Shown: one piece after another, positions 8,497-16,022 of the stretch | Position numbering within the stretch: the first letter of the stretch is position 1 | Layout: each line of letters begins with the position of its first letter | Assembly: GCA_012729435.1 (NCBI GenBank) | Contig: JAAYDD010000064.1 | Span: forward strand, 1-43,325 | Reading direction: 5' to 3' | DNA: 43,325 bases | Source: Desulfobulbus sp. | GTDB taxonomy: Bacteria > Desulfobacterota > Desulfobulbia > Desulfobulbales > Desulfobulbaceae | Made by a program: the position numbers and the translations under genes | The notes under the pieces: model-generated | Seen by the model: the letters and a program-made list of their open reading frames with translations, nothing else | The model's database searches: none | What the model was told of the DNA's origin: nothing

Positions 8497-9114
8497 TAAG
8501 AGACTTCCGCAGAAGGTTATTTTACACCGACTGGCGGAAGGCCTGCCCGATGACATCCTGCAGAAGCTGTTTCCCGGGTATGCACCCGATGAGATCCGAC
8601 AGAGTTTATGTGCCGAGCGGACAAAGACGACAGCCGGCTCTGCAAAGACAGTCATGCACTCTCCGGATCCTCATTCCACTGCAGGTCCGGGCGGACAGCT
8701 TCCGAACAGAAGCTGCCGTTTATTTACCGACGGAGCGTCTCGCGGCAACCCTGGTCATGCCGGTGCCGGCGCGGTACTGCTGACCGGCCAGAACGAAGAG
8801 CTGGCGGCCTGTTCGGCCTACCTTGGAGTCTGTACAAATAACATCGCAGAGTACAGGGCACTGCTCCTCGGACTTGATGAAGCTCAACGTCATGGATGCA
8901 CTGAACTGGCAATTTTTTAGACTCTGAACTGATTGTCCGGCAATTAGAAGGTCGTTATAAGGTCAAAAGCGAAACGCTGCTCCCGCTTTTTAACGCAGTA
9001 CAGAAACGACTGAGTACATTTCATCACTGGTCAATCGCACACGTGCCGCGGAAGGAAAATACACGGGCCGACGAGTTGGCTAACCAGGGAATTGATAAGC
9101 TGCAGCAGAAATGA
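8489..9114 (+). pseudogene. rnhA: RNase HI family gene broken by a one-base frameshift at a T6 run
   Basis: RNase HI degrades RNA in RNA-DNA hybrids. From the GTG at 8489 there is an N-terminal helical extension (about 70 residues), then FTDGASRGNPGHAGAGAV (first catalytic Asp) and NNIAEYRALLLGLDEA (catalytic Glu). The reading frame hits TAG at 8918-8920 directly after a T6 run at 8912-8918. The missing rest continues in another frame: DSELIVRQLEGRYKVKS (third catalytic Asp), then HVPRKENTRADELANQGIDK (fourth Asp), to the TGA at 9112-9114. Restoring one base gives a complete protein of about 208 residues. A -1 slip on the U run would also restore the frame. The cause may be a sequencing error, a real mutation or programmed slippage. 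Confidence 0.85.
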
Positions 9115-9149
9115 CGGTTAAACGTGATAATTCATCGTCACTGAGATAA

Positions 9150-9513
9150 GGGGTGAACGCATGGTCGCTCCGGTTTTGGCCGGAGAGGAAAGTCCGAACA
9201 CCGCAGGGCATGGTGGTTCGTAACGCGAACTCCGGGTAACCGGGGGAAAGTGCCACAGAAAAGACACCGCCGATGGGACACGCAAGTGTTCACAGGTAAG
9301 GTTGAAATGGCGAGGTAAGAGCTCACCGCTCCCGTGGCGACATGGGAGGCAGGGTAAACCCCACCAGGTGCAAGACCAAATAGAGAGACGTTTGAGGGCG
9401 GCCCGTCCGAAGTCTCCGGGTAGGTTGCACGAGGTGCCGGGCGACCGGCATCCTAGATAAATGATCATGGTTCGCCCTCGGGCGAAAACAGAATTCGGCT
9501 TACAGTTCACCCC
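9150..9513 (+). ncRNA. rnpB: RNase P RNA, bacterial type A
   Basis: Catalytic RNA of RNase P, which matures tRNA 5' ends. The P1 helix is seen as GGGGTGAAC at 9150-9158 pairing with GTTCACCCC at 9505-9513. The 5' conserved core GAGGAAAGTCCGAAC lies at 9186-9200, followed by the downstream P4 and J regions. The 3' core contains AGATAAATGATCATGG and ACAGAATTCGGCTTACAG. The length, about 364 bases, is normal for type A. A T4 run directly after P1 (9514-9517) may serve in termination. The RNA begins about 35 bases after the RNase HI frame and ends 6 bases before ispD. Confidence 0.96.
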
Positions 9514-9519
9514 TTTTCC

Positions 9520-10251
9520 ATGAACGTTGACATGACCCCGTATTCCCGCTTCCGCGTAGGCGTTATCATTCCCGCAGGCGGCACTGGTTCCCGTTTTGGC
9601 CATACGCAACCAAAACAGTTCCTTGAACTGGCCGGAAAACCCGTCTTGATCCGGACCTGCCAGGCCTTTCTCGACCTGGAGACAGTACAGACAGTGGTAA
9701 TCGCTGTTCCGGCCGGGTACAGAGCATACACCGCTGAGCTCATCCGTACCCGTATCGATCCGGAGAACCGTTTGCGGGTCCTCATGACAGACGGAGGCTT
9801 AACCCGTCAGGAATCGGTACAGGCAGGGCTTAAAGTGCTGCCGGATGAAATTGACATGGTGCTGGTGCACGATGCTGCCCGCCCTCTGGTGGATCGTGAA
9901 ACCATCCTCCGCTGTCTGGACGGAGCCGCCCGATTCGGTGCCACCATTGCTGCGATACAGGTCAGCGACACCCTGAAACATGTGAGAGACGACGGTTCCA
10001 TTGCCAGCACCGTTGACCGCCGTCATATCTGGCAGGCACAAACTCCCCAGGCAGCCCGTCGAACACTGCTCGAACAGGCATTTGCCACGGCCGCACTGAC
10101 AAATTTCAGTGGAACCGACGAGGCATCACTGCTGGAGGCAGCCGGTATTCCGGTACGGGTGGTCAAAGGGAGTGAGCACAACAGGAAAATCACACTTCCC
10201 GAAGACCTGCAGATGGCTGAAGCTCTCCTTATGCAGAGGCGCAGATCATGA
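9520..10251 (+). CDS. ispD: 2-C-methyl-D-erythritol 4-phosphate cytidylyltransferase
   Basis: Transfers CMP from CTP to MEP in the non-mevalonate isoprenoid pathway. 243 residues, with the nucleotide-binding IIPAGGTGSRFG near residue 16, QFLELAGKPVLI, VHDAARPLV, SDTLKHV, RRHIWQAQTPQ, TDEASLLE and the closing GSEHNRKITLPEDL. The ATG at 9520 and one at 9532 are both possible starts; neither has a clear ribosome site, because the leader is the 3' end of rnpB. The stop overlaps the ispF start by 4 bases (ATGA), which indicates translational coupling. Confidence 0.96.
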   Translation: MNVDMTPYSRFRVGVIIPAGGTGSRFGHTQPKQFLELAGKPVLIRTCQAFLDLETVQTVVIAVPAGYRAYTAELIRTRIDPENRLRVLMTDGGLTRQESVQAGLKVLPDEIDMVLVHDAARPLVDRETILRCLDGAARFGATIAAIQVSDTLKHVRDDGSIASTVDRRHIWQAQTPQAARRTLLEQAFATAALTNFSGTDEASLLEAAGIPVRVVKGSEHNRKITLPEDLQMAEALLMQRRRS

Positions 10252-10733
10252 GAATAGGGCATGGTTTTGATGTACATCGCCTGGTGATCGGCCGGAAACT
10301 GATCCTTGGCGGGGTAGACATAGAGTATGAGCGGGGTCTGGACGGTCATTCAGATGCCGATGTGGTCGCACATGCCCTCACCGATGCTCTTTTAGGCGCT
10401 CTGGGTGCCGGCGATATCGGTCGACATTTTCCGGATACTGATCCCCGGTACAAAGGAATTGACAGTTTGCTCCTTCTGGCTGAAGTGCAAAAACTCATTG
10501 AGGAACAGGGATATCTGCTGAGTAACGCCGATATCACCATCATCTGTCAACAGCCCAGGCTGGCTCCTTATCTGGCGGCCATGCAGCACAACCTGGCTCG
10601 TTGCTGCAGAGCAGCGCCCCGGGCAATCAATATAAAAGCAACCACCACCGAACATATGGGATACACCGGGCGGGGCGAGGGGATCGCCGCCCATGCTGTT
10701 GTTCTGCTGAGGTCAGATTATGGAAGTAAATAG
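10248..10733 (+). CDS. ispF: 2-C-methyl-D-erythritol 2,4-cyclodiphosphate synthase
   Basis: Cyclises CDP-ME-2-phosphate to MEcPP with release of CMP, two steps after IspD. 161 residues with all signatures: GHGFDVHRL (zinc ligands Asp and His near the N-terminus), DGHSDADVVAHALTDALLGALGAGDIGRHFPD, NADITIICQQPRLAP, and KATTTEHMGYTGRGEGIAAHAV. Length and motif order are standard for the trimeric enzyme. It overlaps ispD by 4 bases and the following peptidase gene by 14 bases, so the three genes read as one unit. IspDF fusions exist elsewhere; here the genes are separate. Confidence 0.97.
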   Translation: MRIGHGFDVHRLVIGRKLILGGVDIEYERGLDGHSDADVVAHALTDALLGALGAGDIGRHFPDTDPRYKGIDSLLLLAEVQKLIEEQGYLLSNADITIICQQPRLAPYLAAMQHNLARCCRAAPRAINIKATTTEHMGYTGRGEGIAAHAVVLLRSDYGSK

Positions 10734-11865
10734 AGAACGGCTGGCAGCCAACTTTATCGAACTCTGTGAAATCGACAGCCCTTCCAGACGGGAGGGACGC
10801 ATCTCCCGGCGTTTACAGGAGATCTTTCAAGAACTCGAACCTGTCGCAATCATTGAGGATGACTCAGCAACGACAACCGGTTCCGAATGCGGCAACCTGA
10901 TTATCCGCTTTACCGGCACACTTGACCTGCCTCCGATTTTTTTCAGTTGTCACATGGATACGGTGGAACCGGCTGACGGGGTCCAGGTCAAGCGCGTCGG
11001 CGACCTGTTCACCAGTGCGGGTGATACAGTCCTAGGCAGCGATGACAAATCGGGGATAGCGGCCTGTATTGAGGCGATGCGTCTGCTGCGTGAAACCGGG
11101 CAACCGTTCCGTCCGGTGGAGTTTGTAATCACCACCTGTGAAGAGATCGGCCTGGTCGGCGCCAAAGCATTGGACCCGAATCTGATTACCGCCCGGGAAG
11201 GCTATGCTCTTGACTCCAGCGGCTTTGGCCGTGTTATCACCCATGCACCGGCGGCCAACCGCTTTACCATCACGGTGAACGGGGTGGCTGCCCACGCAGG
11301 ACTCCATCCGGAATGGGGTGTAAGCGCACTCATCCTGGCATCCAGGGCCCTGGCAAAAGTTCCGTCCGGCAGAATTGATGAGGAGACCACCACAAATTTT
11401 GGAACCATCAGCGGTGGAACCGCCTCAAATATCGTGCCGGAAAAGGTTGTGATCGAAGGGGAGGCCCGCAGTCATTCAGTGGAAAAACTCACACGGGTAA
11501 CCGGCGAAATTCGTGAGATATTCAACAGTACCATCGCAGACTGGACAGATGCAACAGGTTCCGCCCGGGGCGAACCGTCAATGAACTTTGAGGTTCGCCA
11601 GGACTTTCCGGTCATGCAGTTGAAACGCGAGGAACCGGTACTCAAACGGGTGGAGGCTGCAGCCCGTTCCATTCACATGGATCTGTCCTACGAACGGGCC
11701 GGCGGCGGGAGCGACGCCAATATCTTCAACGGTCACGGTCTGCCGACCGCCATCATTGCAACCGGCATGACCAACGTGCATTCCACCAAGGAGCAGGTGG
11801 AATTACAGGATATGGTTGACCTCACCAGGTTGCTCATTGCACTGATGACCGAGCCGTCCTGCTGA
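10720..11865 (+). CDS. M20 family metallopeptidase, PepT-like
   Basis: 381 residues. Di-zinc peptidase ligand motifs are all present: SCHMDTV (His, with catalytic Asp), GSDDKSGIAA (bridging Asp), TTCEEIGLVGA (catalytic Glu and ligand Glu), YALDSSG (Asp), and GMTNVHSTKE (His). The AHAGLHPEWG and GGGSDANIFNGHGLPT segments match the PepT/tripeptidase-like branch rather than ArgE or DapE. The predicted role is release of N-terminal residues from short peptides in the cytoplasm; the exact substrate cannot be read from sequence. The start overlaps ispF by 14 bases. Its stop is 5 bases from the convergent selD stop, with no room for separate terminators. Confidence 0.9.
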   Translation: MEVNRERLAANFIELCEIDSPSRREGRISRRLQEIFQELEPVAIIEDDSATTTGSECGNLIIRFTGTLDLPPIFFSCHMDTVEPADGVQVKRVGDLFTSAGDTVLGSDDKSGIAACIEAMRLLRETGQPFRPVEFVITTCEEIGLVGAKALDPNLITAREGYALDSSGFGRVITHAPAANRFTITVNGVAAHAGLHPEWGVSALILASRALAKVPSGRIDEETTTNFGTISGGTASNIVPEKVVIEGEARSHSVEKLTRVTGEIREIFNSTIADWTDATGSARGEPSMNFEVRQDFPVMQLKREEPVLKRVEAAARSIHMDLSYERAGGGSDANIFNGHGLPTAIIATGMTNVHSTKEQVELQDMVDLTRLLIALMTEPSC

Positions 11866-11870
11866 CAGTG

Positions 11871-12938
11871 TCAACGGATAAAGACCATGCCGGGATTACC
11901 GTCGCGGACATCTCCAATCACCTGACATTCCGGCTCATATCCCCGCTCATGCAGGTTGCGCTGCATCCGCTCCGCAGCTTCGGGGGTCATACTCAGTACA
12001 AGTCCGCCCGAGGTCTGCGGATCATACCCGATCATCTCCACCGCATCCATTTCCGGTAGCTCGGAACGAACCCACTGACGATAAAAATCCCTGTTCCGGT
12101 AGGCTCCTTCAGGGATAATTCCCATATCAACAAACGATACAGCACCCGGCAGAAGAGGGAGTCGGCGCCTGTCAATATGCAGCGAGACTTCCGATGCCTG
12201 TGCCAGTTCGTGGAGATGGCCGAAAAGTCCGAAACCGGTGATATCCGTACATCCGTGCACCCGGTCACGTATCAACGGATCCCCCTCCAGGATCTCCAGA
12301 GGCATCCGATTGAGTGTTGCCAGCAGCTCAACCAGCTGCCGCTCCGTTGCCGGATCCGCAAGGCCGCCCTTAATCGCCGTGGACAGAATACCGGTGCCCA
12401 GAGGCTTGGTCAGCAGCAAGATATCACCGGCCTGGGCGCCGCTGTTGCGCAGCAGACGCTGGGGATGAACGACACCGGTTACAGCCAGTCCATATTTTAA
12501 TTCCGCATCCTCAATGGAATGTCCGCCGACCAGAAGTGCACCGGCCTCACGGATTTTGTCAAGACCACCTTCCACGACCCGACGAACTGCCGCCTGATCC
12601 AAGGTTCCGGTCGGACACGCCAGAATATTCATGCACAGCAATGGCCGTCCGCCCATGGCATACACATCGGACAGGGAGTTTGCCGCTGCGATCCTGCCAA
12701 AGTCGTATGGGTCATCAACGATCGGGGTGAAAAAATCCACGGTCTGGATAAGGGCAATGTCATCGGTAAGCCGATAGACACCGGCATCATCACAGGTTTC
12801 GGCACCGACAAGCAGGTTGGCATCGTGTGGCAGATCAAGCCCCTTCAGTATCTGGTCCAGGTCCCCCGGACCGAGCTTGGCGGCTCAACCTGCAGCCTTA
12901 ACAGTACTTGTCAGCTTGACAGATGACGAACGAATCAT
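11871..12938 (-). CDS. selD: Selenide, water dikinase (selenophosphate synthetase), itself a selenoprotein with in-frame UGA
   Basis: Makes selenophosphate from selenide and ATP, feeding selenocysteine and selenouridine synthesis. The start is the ATG at 12938. The frame reads MIRSSSVKLTSTVKAAG, then TGA at 12887-12885 (codon 18), then AAKLGPGDLDQIL. This is the glycine-flanked position of the active-site Cys/Sec in SelD, so the TGA is read as selenocysteine. Further motifs: LLVGAETCDDAGVYRL, QTVDFFTPIVDDPYDFGRIAAANSLSDVYAMGG, LLVGGHSIEDAELKYGL, DITGFGLFGHL and SGGLVLSM. Total 355 residues, the usual length. A conventional gene finder would miss the first 66 codons and start at an internal GTG (12740). 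Confidence 0.95.
12860..12887 (-). promoter_or_regulatory. Candidate bacterial SECIS element downstream of the selD UGA
   Basis: Reading on the minus strand, the Sec TGA (12887-12885) is followed 12 bases later by a hairpin with stem GGTCC/GGACC and a GGG loop (12872-12860). Bacterial SECIS hairpins recognised by SelB sit about this distance after the UGA and present a G-rich or GU apical loop. Only the inner stem is clear to me; the outer pairing was not computed. Confidence 0.5.
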
Positions 12939-12943
12939 AATAT
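12916..12943 (+). promoter_or_regulatory. Candidate sigma-70 promoter for purF, overlapping the selD start
   Basis: A perfect -35 TTGACA (12916-12921) and TAATAT (12938-12943) are separated by 16 bases. The element lies over the first codons of divergent selD. Transcription would start near 12950, leaving a purF leader of about 185 bases that includes the hairpin at 13069-13095. Confidence 0.5.
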
Positions 12944-13068
12944 ACCACTTTCAACGATTTATACGCATAGGCGGAAGACGTGTAACGATACCTCATATTT
13001 TCTTGAAAAAAAACGAATAATCTGGTTCAAGATAGACTTCTCCCTCTCATACGGATCGTTATTCAGGC

Positions 13069-13104
13069 AGGCACAAGGAAGTGTTCTTTGTGCCTTTCGG
13101 TTTT
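13069..13104 (+). terminator. Terminator-like hairpin in the purF leader
   Basis: AGGCACAAGGAA (13069-13080) pairs with TTCTTTGTGCCT (13084-13095) through 12 bp with one G-T wobble, and is followed by the T-rich run TTTCGGTTTT to 13104. No plus-strand gene ends nearby, because selD is divergent. The hairpin is therefore inside the purF 5' leader, 31 bases ahead of the ATG, and may attenuate purF. Confidence 0.6.
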
Positions 13105-13135
13105 AACGCATCCTTACAATAAATAGGCAACTGAT

Positions 13136-14566
13136 ATGAGCAGCCAGGATGTAGAATGGATCGTACCGGCAAGACCTCGACACGAATGCGGAATCTGTGG
13201 CGTGTTTGGACACCCTGATGCTGCCAAACTGGTCTACTTCGGACTGTATGCCCTCCAGCACCGGGGGCAGGAAAGTGCAGGTATTGTCTGCAGTGACGGT
13301 AAAAAAGTTCTCATCCATAAAGATGTCGGTCTGGTTGCCGATGTTTTCACTGAAGAGACCCTGCAACATCTCTCCGGACATATGGCCACGGGGCATGTTC
13401 GTTACTCAACCACCGGTGAAGCATCCGTCACAAACGCACAACCTTTTCTCGTTACCCACAAGGATATACCGATCAGCGTTGCGCACAACGGCAACATGGT
13501 GAACTCCATTGCCCTGCGCCGGCATCTCGAACAGCAGGGGTCGATTTTCCAGACCACCATGGACAGCGAGATTGTCATTCATCTCATGGCCCGCCACATG
13601 GATCGGGGCCTGCTTGAGGCTATCAAAACAACCTTCACATGCATTCAGGGGGCCTACTCACTCTTGCTCATGACGAATGACACCATGATCGCCGTCCGGG
13701 ATCCCAACGGATTCCGCCCTCTCTGCCTCGGTGCATTGGAAAACGGCGCCTATGTTGTGGCCTCTGAGACGTGTGCACTTGACCTCATCGAAGCGGAATA
13801 TATTCGCGATGTTGAACCGGGTGAAGTGCTGGTCATCAACGAGCACGGCCTGACTTCTTCCTTTCCGTGGGCTCCGGCGCGGAAAAGTTACTGCATCTTC
13901 GAACATGTCTACTTTGCCCGACCCGACAGTGATGTGTTTGGCTTTAATGTGTATGGAGCCCGTAAACGGATGGGCGAGATCCTGGCCCGGGAGGCAAAAA
14001 TCGAGGCGGACTTTGTCATGCCCTTCCCGGACTCCGGAAACTACGCAGCCATCGGCTATTCCGCCGCCTCGGGTATTCCGATGGAAATGGGCGTCATCCG
14101 AAACCACTACGTCGGCAGAACCTTCATTCAGCCGACCCAGTCGATGCGTGACTTCTCAGTCCGGGTAAAACTCAATCCTGTCCGTGCTCTGCTCACCGGA
14201 AAACGGGTGATCATTGTTGAAGATTCGATCGTACGCGGCACCACCGGGCGGAGTCGTGTCCAGTCATTGCGAAGAGCCGGGGCCACAGAGGTGCATATGG
14301 TGGTCAGCTGCCCGCCCACCCGCCATGCCTGCTATTACGGGATTGATTTCCCGTCCAACTCACAGCTGATTGCCGCCGGCAACACCGTCGAAGGAGTTCG
14401 TGATTATCTCGGGCTTGATTCCCTCCACTATCTCAGCCTTGAAGGGATGGTGGAGGCGACCGGGCTGACCCGTGATCACTTCTGTCTGGCCTGTTTCACC
14501 GGAGAATATCCGGTTGAACCGGAGCCCGCCTTCACACAGGAGGTGTTTTCCGATTGCGGCTGCTGA
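13136..14566 (+). CDS. purF: Amidophosphoribosyltransferase
   Basis: First committed enzyme of purine synthesis: PRPP plus glutamine gives phosphoribosylamine. 476 residues. A short propeptide (17 residues) precedes the catalytic Cys18 of ECGICGVFG, so the protein is probably processed. The glutaminase domain shows YALQHRGQESAGI, HVRYSTTGEAS and HNGNMVN. The PRTase domain carries VIIVEDSIVRGTT, the PRPP-binding motif, near residue 360. Cysteines in CIFEHVYFARPDS, THRACYYGIDFPS-like (HACYYGIDFPS) and HFCLACFTGEYPV match the cluster-binding subset of PurF (Bacillus type), which suggests a structural, oxygen-sensitive iron-sulfur cluster. Confidence 0.96.
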   Translation: MSSQDVEWIVPARPRHECGICGVFGHPDAAKLVYFGLYALQHRGQESAGIVCSDGKKVLIHKDVGLVADVFTEETLQHLSGHMATGHVRYSTTGEASVTNAQPFLVTHKDIPISVAHNGNMVNSIALRRHLEQQGSIFQTTMDSEIVIHLMARHMDRGLLEAIKTTFTCIQGAYSLLLMTNDTMIAVRDPNGFRPLCLGALENGAYVVASETCALDLIEAEYIRDVEPGEVLVINEHGLTSSFPWAPARKSYCIFEHVYFARPDSDVFGFNVYGARKRMGEILAREAKIEADFVMPFPDSGNYAAIGYSAASGIPMEMGVIRNHYVGRTFIQPTQSMRDFSVRVKLNPVRALLTGKRVIIVEDSIVRGTTGRSRVQSLRRAGATEVHMVVSCPPTRHACYYGIDFPSNSQLIAAGNTVEGVRDYLGLDSLHYLSLEGMVEATGLTRDHFCLACFTGEYPVEPEPAFTQEVFSDCGC

Positions 14567-14867
14567 GTCCACTGATCATAACTGACCGTCGAAAACGTAT
14601 CCGGAACCGGTAACGCCGGACCATGCTTCCGGTCGCCCTGACAGTACGCTGACTGAACCAGCGACAGTTGCAACAGGCACATTCATTCTTCTCCTCCATT
14701 GACCGCCACCCGGCCCCGCGGTCAAATTGTCTGTACTGCAGCCTGAAGGACGACCCCGCCGCGGATGATTTCATCAATATCCTTCCGCGGATCCTGCACA
14801 AACGATTCAGCCACTGAGCAGACATATGCCTGCCCGACAGACAGTCTAACAGCTGAACAGAAGTGTA
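14567..14867. other. Non-coding spacer between convergent purF and the MocA-HD gene
   Basis: About 300 bases where two convergent units end. No gene-like frame. A partial inverted repeat with CCGCGGAT and ATCC..CCGCGG arms lies near 14760-14792, with an inner GATGA/TCATC pairing. It could help end transcription, but it has no T tract on either side. Confidence 0.35.
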
Positions 14868-16022
14868 TCAGTGGGAACTGTGAGATGCGAGGCGGGCACA
14901 CAGAGAGACAAACGTCTGTCCGCTGGCCTCTTCCAGAGAAACGGCCAACTCCTTTGCCAGGAGGTATCGGCTCTGAATGGCATCCAGAGCGTCAGGATCA
15001 TCTTGATAGAGCGTCAGTTTTTCTCCAAAACGCTCTTCAAGCGTGATAAGCCGTCCTCCTTTGGCCAGCTTGTCGGCAAGATGAACGAGCTCACGCTCCG
15101 TGAGCGGGTCGCCGGGCTGCCAGTCCAGATCCTTATGCGCTGTAACGATACGGGCAGCACGCGGAAAGCCAAGACAGTCCAGCCATCTGCCGCCGGTCTC
15201 TTCATGGTATGGCTCTCCCTTGGCCACATCATGCAGCCTGCCTGCGACCCGGCAGAGATCAATCCGCAACCTCGCATCCTGATGATTGTTAACAGCCTCT
15301 GCAAAACCGGCGGCCAGTTCCCCCACCAGATAACCATGCGCCATCCCTTTGGGCGGCATGGGATAGATATGCTCCAGGATAACCGCTGTTTCTTCCAGGG
15401 ATGGATAATCCCGTCTGAGAAAACGCTCACGGCATTCGGCATAGGATTCCGGTGTGTCCATATCAAACAGGATGTTGGCGTCAGGTACCTTTACCGAAAC
15501 AACCCGCTCGGGCTGCATATCCTCATGACGGGCCAGCAGCGGGCGTAAACCGCCCGGCGCAGGAGAAACATCCACAAGACTGCGCAGCAGCGGCGCTGCA
15601 ATGAGGAGTGGATGGCCACGCCGTCCATCAAACTCCGGATGTACAACCTCTGCGCCGGTCCGGCGTAACGCCTGTTCCATCAGAGACAACGTGCCGGTGC
15701 GGACAAGCGGGATATCCACCGGCAAAAGAGCAATATACTCTGCCTCAGCCAGATGCTGTACACCACAACGGATAGAGCTGAACATTCCGGCGGCAAACTC
15801 TTCATTGAATACCGGTCGTGCACCACGGGCAAGTGCCTCGGCGGCAACCTCGCGCTCGCGATATCCGGTCACCACCACAATATCACGGATACCGCTCTTT
15901 TGAAGGGTATCCGTGCACTGCCCGAGAACAGAAGTCTCACCGAGCGGTAAAAGCGGTTTCAGCGTCTGCATGCGTGACGAAAAACCCGCCGCCAGTATGA
16001 GTCCGCTTAAGCGAGGTGCCAT
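14868..16022 (-). CDS. MocA/MobA-type NTP transferase fused to an HD domain (DVU_1551-like)
   Basis: 384 residues. Residues 1 to about 195 are a molybdenum-cofactor nucleotidyltransferase: LILAAGFSSRM (10-18), LLPLGETSVL, the metal-binding LPVDIPLV (100-107), and GHPLLI. Residues about 215-384 form an HD phosphohydrolase-like domain, with a His near 229, H264-D265 in GRLHDVAKGE, and TAHKDL. The first half should attach CMP (MCD form) to molybdopterin, which fits the neighbouring Mop. The function of the HD half is unknown. It is the last gene of the minus-strand operon, overlapping the xdhC end by 16 bases. From memory, Desulfovibrio vulgaris DVU_1551 is the comparable gene. Confidence 0.85.
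   Translation of the reverse strand: MAPRLSGLILAAGFSSRMQTLKPLLPLGETSVLGQCTDTLQKSGIRDIVVVTGYREREVAAEALARGARPVFNEEFAAGMFSSIRCGVQHLAEAEYIALLPVDIPLVRTGTLSLMEQALRRTGAEVVHPEFDGRRGHPLLIAAPLLRSLVDVSPAPGGLRPLLARHEDMQPERVVSVKVPDANILFDMDTPESYAECRERFLRRDYPSLEETAVILEHIYPMPPKGMAHGYLVGELAAGFAEAVNNHQDARLRIDLCRVAGRLHDVAKGEPYHEETGGRWLDCLGFPRAARIVTAHKDLDWQPGDPLTERELVHLADKLAKGGRLITLEERFGEKLTLYQDDPDALDAIQSRYLLAKELAVSLEEASGQTFVSLCARLASHSSH

Noticed and set aside
7765-8655. 296-codon minus-strand open frame opposite the zinc-ribbon gene
   Set aside because: It is a reverse reading of a lysine/glutamate-rich coiled coil, which gives artificial Phe/Leu-rich protein. No start context.
12740-12742. GTG at 12740 as the selD start
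   Set aside because: The homologous sequence continues upstream through the UGA to an ATG at 12938. Starting at the GTG would remove the active site.
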